From: Streptomyces violaceoruber
GTDB taxonomy: Bacteria > Actinomycetota > Actinomycetes > Streptomycetales > Streptomycetaceae
NCBI GenBank assembly: GCA_000720805.1
Contig: JODI01000003.1
Location: 62,001-126,000, forward strand
Length of the DNA: 64,000 nucleotides
Reading direction: 5' to 3'
The position numbers and the translations under genes are program-made. Under the pieces are notes generated by a model that saw only the letters and a list, made by a program, of their open reading frames with translations, was not told the origin of the DNA and made no database searches. The first letter of the stretch is position 1; the number at the start of each line of letters is the position of its first letter. Below, piece by piece: positions 54,871 to 63,164 of this stretch.

Positions 54871-55611
54871 ATGGCAGTCGCAGAACCGCTCAGTGTCGAG
54901 GCCGTCCCGTACCCGTTCTCCTTCGACCTCGCCGAGACGGCACTCGTTCTCATCGACATGCAGCGGGACTTCCTCGAACCCGGCGGATTCGGCGAGAGCC
55001 TCGGCAACGACGTGGAACAACTGCGGAGAACCATCGCTCCGCTGCGGGCGGTACTCGACGCCTGCCGCGCCGCGGGCATGGCGGTCATGCACACCCGCGA
55101 GGGACATCTGCCGGACCTGTCCGACTGTCCCCCCAGCAAGCTGCTGCGAGGAAACCCCAGCATGCGCATCGGTGACCCGGGCCCCAAGGGCCGGATACTG
55201 GTCCGCGGCGAGGAGGGCCACGACATCATCGAGGAGCTGTACCCGGTGGCCGGTGAGCCGGTCATCGACAAGCCGGGCAAGGGCGCCTTCTACGCCACCG
55301 GGTTCGGCGATCTGCTCACCGCCCGCGGCATCCGCCGGCTCGTGGTCACCGGCGTCACCACCGAAGTGTGTGTGCACACGACGGTCCGCGAAGCCAACGA
55401 CCGCGGATACGAGTGCCTGGTGCTGTCGGACTGCGTCGGCAGTTACTTCCCCCGGTTCCAGCAGGCGGGTCTGGAGATGGTGGCCGCGCAGGGCGGCATC
55501 TTCGGCTGGACCGCGGAGTCGGCCGCGTTCCTGGCGGCATTGGCCACCGCGTCGCCCGCCGGCCCCGACGCTCCTGAAACCGTCCGCGAACCGGCGTCAC
55601 AGCCGCGCTGA
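54871..55611 (+). CDS. isochorismatase-family cysteine hydrolase (paralogue 2)
   Basis: A 246-aa protein close to its upstream neighbour, with the same triad: Asp in LVLIDMQRDFLEPGGFGE, Lys in [13 protein letters not shown], and Cys in [31 protein letters not shown] resembles triuret-hydrolase-like proteins as I recall them. Two such hydrolases in tandem could act in sequence on an oligo-urea compound, for example triuret then biuret. This is an inference. ATG at 54871 after AGGAA. A run of imperfect 30-base repeats follows the stop. Confidence 0.85.
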   Translation: MAVAEPLSVEAVPYPFSFDLAETALVLIDMQRDFLEPGGFGESLGNDVEQLRRTIAPLRAVLDACRAAGMAVMHTREGHLPDLSDCPPSKLLRGNPSMRIGDPGPKGRILVRGEEGHDIIEELYPVAGEPVIDKPGKGAFYATGFGDLLTARGIRRLVVTGVTTEVCVHTTVREANDRGYECLVLSDCVGSYFPRFQQAGLEMVAAQGGIFGWTAESAAFLAALATASPAGPDAPETVREPASQPR

Positions 55612-55618
55612 CGGTCCC

Positions 55619-55736
55619 ACCGACGCCCGGTCGCACGCGCGCCGCGGCGGCCCCGCCGACCAGTTGCACGTGCGCCGGGGCCCCCGCCGACCCGACCGCA
55701 CGCGCGCCGCGCCCCGCCGACCCGACCGCACCGCCA
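55619..55736. repeat. imperfect repeats of about 30 bp
   Basis: About four diverged copies of a unit containing CCGCCGACCCGACCGCACGC; the last two are nearly identical over 20 bases. Located between the second hydrolase and the permease gene. Confidence 0.7.
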
Positions 55737-55829
55737 CCTCGACGATGCCCGCTGTTCGCAGGCATCCCGTTACCCGGCGTACCCCCGCGCCAGAATCCAC
55801 CGCTCCACCCGATGAAGGGTGATCCCACC

Positions 55830-57566
55830 ATGCTGTCACTCCGCCGCACCGCCCCCACCGAGAACAGACCCATGCCCCTGCCGTTGTGGGTACGGGGCGA
55901 CACCAACGCGTTCTTCGGACTCGCCGTCAACGTCCTGGTCAACGTGCTGACGTTGACCGGGCTGTGCCTGGGCGTCCTCAAGATTCCAGGCGACGACGTC
56001 TTCCACACCATCCTGCCGGCGCTGGGCATAGCCCTCATCGCGGGCAACATCTACTACGCCTACCTCGGCCGCAGACTCGCACGGCGGGAGGGGCGGCAGG
56101 ACGTCACCGCGATGCCGTACGGGCCGAGCGTGCCGCACATGTTCATCGTCGTGTTCGTCATCATGCTGCCGATCTACCTCAAGACCAAGGATCCGCTGCT
56201 GGCGTGGAAGGCCGGTATCGCCTGGGCCTTCATCATCGGTGTCATCGTCCTCATCGGGGCCTTCATCGGCCCGTACATACGCAGGTACGCACCCAGAGCC
56301 GCCCTGCTCGGCACCCTCGCCGGCATCTCCGTCTCCTTCATCTCCATGCGGCCCGCCGGCCAGATGTGGGACCACCTGTGGATCGCCCTGCCGGTCTTCC
56401 TGCTGCTCCTGATCGGTCTCATGACCGATCTGAAGCTGCCCGGCAACATCCCCATCGGGCTCGCCGCGCTCCTGGTGGGCACCGCGATCGGCTGGGCCGG
56501 CGGAGCGATGGACGGCTCCGCGGTCTCGGCGGCGGCGAACGACATCACCTTCGCTCTCCCGGGCTTCCACCTCGGCACGCTGTTCTCCGGCCTCTCGGAC
56601 GTGGCGCCGCTGCTCGCCACCGCCATCCCGCTGGGCGTCTACAACTTCACCGAGGGCATGAGCAACGTCGAGAGCGCCGCTGCCGCCGGTGACAACTACA
56701 ACCTGCGTTCGGTACTGCTGGCCGACGGCGCGGGCGCCGTCATCGGCTCCGCGCTCGGCTCTCCCTTCCCGCCCGCCGTGTACGTCGGTCACCCCGGGTG
56801 GAAGAAGGCCGGCGGGCGTACCGGCTACTCGCTGGCCACCGGCGCGGTGATCGCCCTGATGTGCTTCCTGGGCATGTTCGGCCTGTTGGGTGCGATCTTC
56901 CCGGTCGCCGCGATCGTGCCCATCCTGCTCTACATCGGCCTGCTCATCGGCGCCCAGGCCTTCCAGCTCTCGCCCAAGGCGCACGCGGCGGCCGTGGTCG
57001 CCGCACTCGTGCCGAACCTGGCCTCCTGGGCCGTCGGCCAGATCGACAACGCCCTCGCGGCCGCCGGCACCAACGCGTCCAAGGTCGGGGAGGCCGGTCT
57101 GGAGTCGTCGGGTGTCGTCTACCACGGGCTGATGGTCCTCGGTCAGGGCGCGATCCTGGCGGGCCTGATCCTGGGCGCGCTCGTCGCGTTCGTCATCGAC
57201 AAACGGTTCGTCCCCGCGGCAGCGGTGGCCCTGGCCGGAGCGGCGCTCTCCTTCATCGGGCTCATCCACGCCCCGAAGATCGACTGGAACGCCAGCGGGA
57301 GCGTCAGTCTCGGTTACCTCTTCGCCGCCGTCCTGTGCGCGGCCTTCGCTCTGACCCGGCCGGCGCCCCGCGAGCCGGACGCCGAGGAACTGGCACTCGA
57401 GCGGCTGCACGGCGGCCACTCCATGACCGCGGCGACACAGCCCGAACCGGAGCCCCAGCACGAACCCGTCCCGGCCCCGGAAACCGTGCCGGCCGGCGCC
57501 GCCGCCGTCCTGCCCGACGAGGCCACGCGGACCGCCGAGCCGGACACCCCGGCCGCGACCGGCTGA
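55830..57566 (+). CDS. NCS2/AzgA-like nucleobase permease
   Basis: A 578-aa membrane protein with about 12-13 helices. It has the fold and key segments of the nucleobase:cation symporter-2/AzgA group: GLAVNVLVNVLTLTGLCLGV, GNIYYAYLGRRLARREGRQD followed by VTAMPYGPSVPH, and a later YNFTEGMSNVESAAAAGDNY. The substrate could be a purine, pyrimidine or related ureide. The C-terminal 65 residues are Pro/Glu/Ala-rich and disordered. ATG at 55830 follows AAGGGTGA; an upstream ATG at 55812 is less likely. It probably imports the compound degraded by the two hydrolases upstream. Confidence 0.82.
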   Translation: MLSLRRTAPTENRPMPLPLWVRGDTNAFFGLAVNVLVNVLTLTGLCLGVLKIPGDDVFHTILPALGIALIAGNIYYAYLGRRLARREGRQDVTAMPYGPSVPHMFIVVFVIMLPIYLKTKDPLLAWKAGIAWAFIIGVIVLIGAFIGPYIRRYAPRAALLGTLAGISVSFISMRPAGQMWDHLWIALPVFLLLLIGLMTDLKLPGNIPIGLAALLVGTAIGWAGGAMDGSAVSAAANDITFALPGFHLGTLFSGLSDVAPLLATAIPLGVYNFTEGMSNVESAAAAGDNYNLRSVLLADGAGAVIGSALGSPFPPAVYVGHPGWKKAGGRTGYSLATGAVIALMCFLGMFGLLGAIFPVAAIVPILLYIGLLIGAQAFQLSPKAHAAAVVAALVPNLASWAVGQIDNALAAAGTNASKVGEAGLESSGVVYHGLMVLGQGAILAGLILGALVAFVIDKRFVPAAAVALAGAALSFIGLIHAPKIDWNASGSVSLGYLFAAVLCAAFALTRPAPREPDAEELALERLHGGHSMTAATQPEPEPQHEPVPAPETVPAGAAAVLPDEATRTAEPDTPAATG

Positions 57567-57634
57567 CGAGGGTTCACGCCGACGACGGCTGAAGACGACG
57601 TCCGTGCGGCGGGGGGACTCCTGGCCGCACGGCC

Positions 57635-57705
57635 GCACGGGGACGAATGGCAGCACGGGGACGCATGGCAGCACGGGGACGAACGGCCGCACGGGGACGG
57701 ATCGG
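57635..57705. repeat. 18-bp tandem repeat upstream of the AtzH-like gene
   Basis: Three units of the form GCACGGGGACGAAYGGCM (57635-57652, 57653-57670, 57671-57688) plus a partial fourth. In one frame it would read as AARGR repeats joined to the next gene, but it probably precedes the true start. Confidence 0.9.
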
Positions 57706-57727
57706 ACCGATGACGAACGGAGAGCGG

Positions 57728-58126
57728 ATGGATGTGGACCTGCCACAGACGGTCGCCGAAGTGACGGCGGCCTTCGCCGGCTACGAGGAAGCCCTGGTCA
57801 CCGACGACCAGGACGGCATCACCGGGTACTTCTGGAACTCACCCGGCACGGTCCGCTTCGGTATCGCCGATCAGCAGGCCGGGGTGGACGAGATCCGGGA
57901 CTGGCGACGGCAACAACCTCCGCTTCCTCCGGGCCGAAAACTCTTCGACACCAGAATCAGCACGTTCGGGACCGACTACGCGGTGGTCACCACCCTGTTC
58001 GCCTACCCCGGCGGTACCGCCGTCGGCCGTCAGACGCAGGCGTGGACGCGTTTCCCCGCAGGCTGGCGCATCGTCAGCGCCCATGTCTCGGAGGTGCCGG
58101 AGGAGTCCTCACGGCCGTCCGTGTGA
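57728..58126 (+). CDS. AtzH-like (DUF3225, SnoaL/NTF2-fold) protein
   Basis: A 132-aa NTF2-like protein with the DUF3225 pattern: FWNSPGTVRFGIADQQAGVD, STFGTDYAVVTTLF, GRQTQAWTRFPAGWRIVSAH. The family includes AtzH of the cyanuric-acid pathway, which acts on dicarboxyurea-like intermediates together with the amidase complex AtzEG. AtzH-like genes often neighbour amidases of ureido metabolism. ATG at 57728 is five bases after GGAG; ATG at 57710 and 57647 are possible but the latter would include the 18-bp repeat. Its place behind two biuret-type hydrolases and a permease supports a shared catabolic role. Confidence 0.8.
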   Translation: MDVDLPQTVAEVTAAFAGYEEALVTDDQDGITGYFWNSPGTVRFGIADQQAGVDEIRDWRRQQPPLPPGRKLFDTRISTFGTDYAVVTTLFAYPGGTAVGRQTQAWTRFPAGWRIVSAHVSEVPEESSRPSV

Positions 58127-58181
58127 CGGGGCCTCGGCGGCCACGCCGGCGGGACGGACCGTGCGCTCGTGATCACTACAC

Positions 58182-58586
58182 CTAGGGCCGCCGCGGCGCC
58201 CGCCTCGGCCGGGTGTACGTCCGGGCCACGCACGCCGGGATCACCGCGCCCGCCTCGTGCGAACGGGCCCGGTAGGCGCTCGGGGTCTCGCCGACGAGCT
58301 CGGTGAATCGGGAGCTGAAGGAGCCCAGCGAGGTGCAGCCGACCGCCAGGCACACCTCGGTCACGGTGAGGTCGCCCCGGCGCAGCAGTGCCTTGGCGCG
58401 CTCGATCCGACGGGTCATGAGATAGCCGTACGGGGTCTGGCCGAACGCCTCGCGGAAGCTGCGCTGGAAGTGGCCGGGCGACATCAGGGCGGTGCGCGCG
58501 AGGGCGGCGACGTCGAGCGGCTCGGCGTACTCACGGTTGATGCGGTCGCGGGCCTGCCGCAGCCGGACGAGGTCTTCGAGAGTCAC
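58182..58586 (-). CDS. AraC-family regulator, DNA-binding domain only
   Basis: A 134-aa protein with the paired AraC helix-turn-helix (REYAEPLDVAALARTALMSP; FQRSFREAFGQTPYGYLMTR; TSLGSFSSRFTELVGETPSA) and no sensor domain, like MarA/SoxS-sized regulators. It is convergent with the AtzH-like gene and so may or may not control that cluster. GTG at 58586. The C-terminal 25 residues are basic and Arg/Pro-rich. Confidence 0.87.
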   Translation of the reverse strand: MTLEDLVRLRQARDRINREYAEPLDVAALARTALMSPGHFQRSFREAFGQTPYGYLMTRRIERAKALLRRGDLTVTEVCLAVGCTSLGSFSSRFTELVGETPSAYRARSHEAGAVIPACVARTYTRPRRAPRRP

Positions 58587-58687
58587 GCCCCCAGCATCAC
58601 ACGGCCTCCATCACTTGTGCGCGCGGTCCTGGAACGGGCTTTCCTCCAGTTCTCCGGTGATTGACCTGACCTTGCCTGCCTGGTCGC

Positions 58688-58816
58688 ATCGAGGGCGCCC
58701 GCGAGGAGAGCGGCACCACCCCCACCGCGAGCCTCGCCCAGGCCGCCCTGTGCTTCACCGCGTGCGCGGCGGTGATGGCGTACGGGGTCTGTCTGATCGT
58801 GCCGCAGTTCCACTGA
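58688..58816 (+). pseudogene. possible remnant of a small membrane protein
   Basis: The frame from 58688 to a TGA at 58814 reads as a plausible short hydrophobic C-terminus (ASLAQAALCFTACAAVMAYG, then VCLIVPQFH) with normal codon bias. It has no start codon before a preceding in-frame stop. It could be the decayed end of a gene or chance. The rest of the 58587-58937 spacer holds only the terminator. Confidence 0.3.
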
Positions 58817-58838
58817 CCCGCCCCCCGCGAGGGAACGG

Positions 58839-58879
58839 CGAAGGGGCCCGGCCGGAGCGTGTCCGGTCGAGCCCCTTCG
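58839..58879 (-). terminator. terminator after sodN
   Basis: Nine-base outer stem CGAAGGGGC/GCCCCTTCG with an inner CCGGCCGGA/TCCGGTCG hairpin, about 60 bases past the minus-strand sodN stop. Confidence 0.6.
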
Positions 58880-58937
58880 GGTGCCCGTTGACCTGCGATG
58901 GTGCACCGATCGCCGGTCCGGGAGGCCGACTTGGTGG

Positions 58938-59333
58938 TCAGGCCTTCTTGGTCTCCCAGAAGATCTTGTCGATCTGGGCGATGTAGTCCAGGGCCTTCTG
59001 GCCCGTGGCGGGGTCCGTCGAACCCTTGGCGGCCGAGAGGGCCTTCAGGGCGTCGTTGACCAGCTGGTGCAGCTCCGGGTACTTCTCGAAGTGCGGGGGC
59101 TTGAAGTAGTCGCTCCACAGCACGGAGACGTGGTGCTTCGCCAGCTCGGCACGCTGCTCCTTGATGACGGTGGCGCGTGCCTGGAAGTGCGGGTCGTCGT
59201 TGCCGGCCATCTTTTCCTGGACAGCCTTGACCGACTCCGCCTCGATGCGGGCCTGGGCAGGGTCGTACACGCCGCAGGGCAGGTCGCAGTGGGCGCTGAC
59301 CTTGACCTTGGGGGCGAACAGGCGGGAAAGCAT
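58938..59333 (-). CDS. sodN: nickel superoxide dismutase
   Basis: Cytoplasmic Ni-SOD of 131 aa. A 14-residue leader (MLSRLFAPKVKVSA) is cut off to expose the nickel hook HCDLPCG, in which the new N-terminal His and the two Cys bind nickel. The rest is the four-helix bundle. The maturation peptidase gene sodX is divergent. In S. coelicolor nickel represses sodF through Nur, and a small RNA from the sodF 3' end blocks sodN when nickel is scarce. The matching target in this sodN leader was not searched for. ATG at 59333 with GAGGAAGGA upstream. Confidence 0.96.
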   Translation of the reverse strand: MLSRLFAPKVKVSAHCDLPCGVYDPAQARIEAESVKAVQEKMAGNDDPHFQARATVIKEQRAELAKHHVSVLWSDYFKPPHFEKYPELHQLVNDALKALSAAKGSTDPATGQKALDYIAQIDKIFWETKKA

Positions 59334-59478
59334 GAAGCGTTCCTTCCTCGTGATCGTCTTCTCAGGTGCGACATTACTCCCCGAGAGATGGGTTTTCGCG
59401 AGTGCCCCCATGGGCTTAGGACAAAAGTCCGGGGTCAGACTGAGACTGGTGGAGGATGAACCGGGGAGGTGCCGGGTG

Positions 59479-59913
59479 ATGCCGGAGCTGTCGCAGGAGA
59501 CCGAGCGCAGGGGGGCCGTACTGCCGTACGGGCTGGCCGAGGTGACCGGGCCGTCGATGGTGCCCACCCTCCGTCACGGGGACCAGCTCGTGGTGCGGTG
59601 GGGCGCCCGGATCCGGCCGGGCGACGTGGTCGTCCTGCGCCATCCGTTCCAACAGGACCTGCTCGTCGTGAAGCGGGCCGTGGAGCGGCGTGAGGGCGGC
59701 TGGTGGGTGCTCGGCGACAATCCGTACGCCGGCGGCGACAGCACCGACTACGGCACCGTGCCGGACGAGTTGGTCCTGGGCAGGGTCCGCTTCCGCTACC
59801 GGCCGCCGAAGCCGGATCAGCGGTCGCCGTTCGCCGCGGCGCGCTGGGCGCTGTCGGCGGCCAGGCCCGTGTTGTCCGACCGGTCCGCCTCCAGGCGTTT
59901 GCGGGCCCGGTAG
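59479..59913 (+). CDS. sodX: nickel-SOD maturation peptidase SodX (S26 family)
   Basis: A 144-aa S26-type Ser/Lys protease without the usual membrane anchor. It is expected to remove the SodN leader in the cytoplasm. The catalytic Ser26 is in GPSMVPTL and the Lys65 in LLVVKRAVE; the LGDNPYAGGDSTDYG box is conserved as in signal peptidases. ATG at 59479 (GTG at 59476 is possible) after GGGGAGG. It is divergent from sodN, with a 145-base shared promoter region, and its last 97 bases overlap the convergent CGNR gene. Confidence 0.92.
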   Translation: MPELSQETERRGAVLPYGLAEVTGPSMVPTLRHGDQLVVRWGARIRPGDVVVLRHPFQQDLLVVKRAVERREGGWWVLGDNPYAGGDSTDYGTVPDELVLGRVRFRYRPPKPDQRSPFAAARWALSAARPVLSDRSASRRLRAR

Positions 59914-60446
59914 GCCGCCACGTTGGCGCGGGTGGCGCAGCGGTCCGAGCAGTAGCGCCGAGAGCGGTTGGTGGACGTGTCCAGGTAGGCGTTGCGGCAC
60001 GGGGCCGCCTCGCACAGGCCCAGGCGGTCGACGCCGTACTCGGTGAGGTGGAAGGCCAGGCCCATCGCCGCTATGGCCGCGTAGCCGGCGGTCGCGTTGG
60101 ACGGGTGGTCCGCCAGGTGCATGTGCCACAGCGGGCGGCCCTCGTCGTCCCGGTAGTCGTGGCCGGAGATCTGCGGGCTCACCGGGAACTCCAGCAGCAG
60201 CGAGTTCAGCAGGTCCACCGCCAGCGTCTCGTCGCCGGTGTCCGCCGCCTCGAAGACGGCGCGCAGGCGGGCCCGTACCCCCCGGAACCGCGTGACGTCC
60301 GCGTCCGTGGCGCGCCGGGCCACCCCCTCGTTGCCGCCGAAGAGGCCGTGGATCGCCTCGACCGAGGTCAGCGTGTCCTTGCCCCGGGCCGGCTCCTCGC
60401 TGTTGACGAGACGTACGGCGTAGTCCGAGTAATAGGCCAGTTCCAC
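59817..60446 (-). CDS. CGNR zinc-finger (ABATE-type) regulator
   Basis: A 209-aa protein. The N-terminal two thirds is the ABATE ligand domain (YYSDYAVRLVNS at the start). The C-terminal CGNR zinc finger has LCEAAPCRNAYLDTSTNRSR then RYCSDRCATRANVAAYRARK; note CRNA instead of the usual CGNR. Such proteins are taken to be transcription factors for stress or metabolism. GTG at 60446. The last 30 residues lie antisense to the end of sodX. Confidence 0.87.
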   Translation of the reverse strand: MELAYYSDYAVRLVNSEEPARGKDTLTSVEAIHGLFGGNEGVARRATDADVTRFRGVRARLRAVFEAADTGDETLAVDLLNSLLLEFPVSPQISGHDYRDDEGRPLWHMHLADHPSNATAGYAAIAAMGLAFHLTEYGVDRLGLCEAAPCRNAYLDTSTNRSRRYCSDRCATRANVAAYRARKRLEADRSDNTGLAADSAQRAAANGDR

Positions 60447-60547
60447 TTGTAGTCCTTACGGAGGCGTTCTATGGTCGTGGTGCGGGCGGGGTAACAGCCG
60501 GTCGTGCTTCCAGGGTATTACGTGGCGGTACGCGACGGAGGGAACCG

Positions 60548-61330
60548 ATGACGGACACGCACACCACCTCCCACATCACGACGGCCGGTGCCAACTGGCA
60601 GGCCTGGCAGGAGAGCTGGGACCGGCAGCAGGAGTGGTACATGCCGGACCGGGAGGAACGCTTCCGGATCATGCTCGACATGGTCGAGGCCCTCGTCGGC
60701 ACCGCCCCGCGCGTCCTGGACCTCGCGTGCGGCACCGGAAGCATCACCGCCCGGCTCCTCGCCCGCTTCCCCGAGGCCACCAGCACCGGCGTCGACCTCG
60801 ACCCGGCGCTCCTCGCCATCGCCGAGGGCACCTTCGCGGGCGACGAGCGTGTCCGGTTCGTCACCGCCGACCTCAAGGACCCGGACTGGCGTACGAAACT
60901 GCCGTACGACTCGTACGACGCCGTCCTGACCGCCACGGCCCTGCACTGGCTGCACAGCGAACCCCTCGCGGCCCTCTACGGTCAGGTGGCGGAACTCGTC
61001 CGCGACGGCGGTGTCTTCATGAACGCCGACCACATGATTGACGAGTCCACGCCCCGGATCAACGCGGCCGAACAGGCCCACCGGCGCGCCCGCAGGGAAC
61101 GGGCCAAGCGGGACGGAGCGCTGGACTGGGCGGACTGGTGGCAACTGGCCGCCAAGGACCCGGTCCTCGCCGAACCCACCGCCCGGCGCTTCGAGATCTA
61201 CGGCGAGCACGCGGACGGCGACACACCCTCCGCGGCCTGGCACGCGCGCGTGCTGCGCGAGAAGGGCTTCGACGAGGTACGCCCGGTGTGGTGCTCGCCG
61301 ACGGACGCGCTGGTGCTGGCGCTGAAGTAG
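60548..61330 (+). CDS. SAM-dependent methyltransferase
   Basis: A 260-aa class I methyltransferase. Motif I is VLDLACGTGSITARLL (about residues 56-71), the acidic residue binding the ribose is in TGVDLDPALL, and motif IV lies near DAVLTATALHWL, as in trans-aconitate/ubiquinone-type enzymes. The acceptor is unknown. ATG at 60548, preceded by GGAGGGAACCG. A 17-bp hairpin terminator follows the stop. Confidence 0.87.
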   Translation: MTDTHTTSHITTAGANWQAWQESWDRQQEWYMPDREERFRIMLDMVEALVGTAPRVLDLACGTGSITARLLARFPEATSTGVDLDPALLAIAEGTFAGDERVRFVTADLKDPDWRTKLPYDSYDAVLTATALHWLHSEPLAALYGQVAELVRDGGVFMNADHMIDESTPRINAAEQAHRRARRERAKRDGALDWADWWQLAAKDPVLAEPTARRFEIYGEHADGDTPSAAWHARVLREKGFDEVRPVWCSPTDALVLALK

Positions 61331-61343
61331 CGCCGCAGTGCAC

Positions 61344-61380
61344 GAGAGGGGCGGTACGGGAGTCCCGTACCGCCCCTCTC
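61344..61380. terminator. bidirectional hairpin terminator
   Basis: Perfect 17-bp stem (61344-61360 with 61364-61380) and a three-base loop between the convergent methyltransferase and ABC ATPase genes. Confidence 0.85.
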
Positions 61381-61393
61381 CGTCCTGCTGGTG

Positions 61394-62200
61394 CTAGAGC
61401 ACCTTCGAGAGGAACGACTGCGTCCGCTCGTGCTGGGGATTGGTCAGCACCTCGCGCGGGTGTCCGGACTCGACCACCACGCCGTCGTCCATGAAGACCA
61501 GGCTGTCGCCCACCTCGCGGGCGAAGCCCATCTCGTGGGTGACGACGATCATCGTCATGCCGGACTCGGCGAGGTCGCGCATGACGTCCAGGACGTCACC
61601 GACCAACTCCGGGTCGAGGGCCGAGGTCGGCTCGTCGAAGAGCATCAGCTTCGGGTCCATGGCGAGGGCCCGGGCGATCGCCACGCGCTGCTGCTGGCCG
61701 CCGGAGAGCTGCGAGGGGTAGCTCCCGGCTTTGTCGGCCAGGCCCACCCGCTCCAGGAGCTGGGTCGCACGCTCCCTGGCCTGGGCCTTGTTGGTGCCCC
61801 TGACCTGGATCGGTGCCTCGATGATGTTCTCCGCCGCCGTCATGTGCGGGAACAGGTTGAAGCGCTGGAAGACCATGCCGATGTCCCGGCGCTTCAGGGC
61901 GACCTCGCTGTCCTTGAGCTCGTACAGCTTGTCCCCCTTCTGGCGGTATCCGACCAGCTCCCCGTCCACGTAGAGCCGGCCGGCGTTGATCTTCTCCAGG
62001 TGGTTGATGCAGCGGAGGAAGGTCGACTTGCCGGAGCCGGAGGGGCCGATGAGGCAGAACACCTCGCCGGAGTTCACCTCGAGGTCGATGCCCTTGAGCA
62101 CTTCGACGGGACCGAAGGACTTGTGGACGCCCTCGGCCTTGACCATGGCGGTGGACGAATCGCGCGGGGCGGCGTCCGTCTTGCTCAGCTTGTCGGTCAT
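61394..62200 (-). CDS. polar amino-acid ABC transporter ATP-binding protein
   Basis: ATPase of a PAAT-family importer (GluA/GlnQ-like), 268 aa. Walker [11 protein letters not shown]-loop [13 protein letters not shown], signature [16 protein letters not shown], Walker [13 protein letters not shown] and the [11 protein letters not shown] switch are all standard. The first 18 residues precede an internal ATG ([12 protein letters not shown]) and may be dispensable. ATG at 62200 overlaps the permease stop (ATGA). The likely substrate class is glutamate/glutamine or another polar amino acid. Confidence 0.92.
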   Translation of the reverse strand: MTDKLSKTDAAPRDSSTAMVKAEGVHKSFGPVEVLKGIDLEVNSGEVFCLIGPSGSGKSTFLRCINHLEKINAGRLYVDGELVGYRQKGDKLYELKDSEVALKRRDIGMVFQRFNLFPHMTAAENIIEAPIQVRGTNKAQARERATQLLERVGLADKAGSYPSQLSGGQQQRVAIARALAMDPKLMLFDEPTSALDPELVGDVLDVMRDLAESGMTMIVVTHEMGFAREVGDSLVFMDDGVVVESGHPREVLTNPQHERTQSFLSKVL

Positions 62201-63129
62201 GCGCCCACGGCTCCCCTCGGCCGGCCCAGCGAGAACAGGTTGGCCTTCACCTTCTGCAGCGGTGTCGGCGGCAGCTGGCGGCTGGAACCGCGCGCGTAGT
62301 ACCGCTCGATGTAGTACTGGCCCACGCTCAGGACCGACGTCATGATCAGGTACCAGGCCGCCGCGAGGAAGTACATCTCCACCGGGGCACCGGAGTTCTG
62401 GCCGATGTCCTGGGCGTAGCGGAAGAGCTCCGGATACTGGACGGCCGCCACGAGCGAGGTCGTCTTCAGCATGTTGATCACTTCGTTGCCGGTCGGCGGC
62501 ACGATCACCCGCATCGCCTGGGGGATGACGATCCGGCGCAGCGTCTTGCCGTGGCTCATGCCCAGCGCGTGGGCCGCCTCGGTCTGGCCCTCGTCGACGG
62601 CGAGCAGACCGGCGCGGCAGATCTCCGCCATGTACGCCGCCTCGTTGAGGCCGAGACCGAGCAGCGCCGTCAGAAGCGGCGTCATGAAGTCCGACCAGTA
62701 GTCCTTGTAGATCGGACCGAGGTTGATGTACTCGAAGACCAGGCCCAGGTTGAACCAGAGGAACAGCTGGACCAGGACCGGGGTGCCGCGGAAGAACCAG
62801 ATGTAGAACCAGGAGATCGACGAGGTCACCGGGTTCTTCGACAGGCGCATCACCGCGAGGACGATGCCGCCCACGATGCCGATCAGCATCGACAGGACCG
62901 TCAGCAGGAGGGTCTTGCCGACGCCGGTCATGATCCGGTCGTCGAAGAAGTAGTCCGGAACCGCGTGCCAGTTGATCTTGCCCTGGCCGAACGCGTAAAT
63001 GATCGCGACGAGGATCGCGATGGCTATGACGGCGGTGACGTACCGCCCGTAGTGCCGGACCGGGATGGCCTTGATGGTCTCCGGTCCGGCCGCGGGGGTG
63101 CCCACCGTCTTGTCGATGTCAGCAGTCAC
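62197..63129 (-). CDS. polar amino-acid ABC transporter permease
   Basis: A 310-aa membrane subunit, HisM/GlnP type. A cytoplasmic N-terminal region of about 30 residues precedes the membrane helices. The EAA-type loop is [20 protein letters not shown] (about residues 200-220), with [20 protein letters not shown] earlier, a signature of the family. The late basic extension ([15 protein letters not shown]) is unusual in length. A single permease gene suggests a homodimeric membrane domain. Coupled by ATGA to the ATPase gene. Confidence 0.92.
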   Translation of the reverse strand: MTADIDKTVGTPAAGPETIKAIPVRHYGRYVTAVIAIAILVAIIYAFGQGKINWHAVPDYFFDDRIMTGVGKTLLLTVLSMLIGIVGGIVLAVMRLSKNPVTSSISWFYIWFFRGTPVLVQLFLWFNLGLVFEYINLGPIYKDYWSDFMTPLLTALLGLGLNEAAYMAEICRAGLLAVDEGQTEAAHALGMSHGKTLRRIVIPQAMRVIVPPTGNEVINMLKTTSLVAAVQYPELFRYAQDIGQNSGAPVEMYFLAAAWYLIMTSVLSVGQYYIERYYARGSSRQLPPTPLQKVKANLFSLGRPRGAVGA

Positions 63130-63164
63130 GGGTGTTGCCTCTCAGTGCCCGCTCGGACGCGCGG

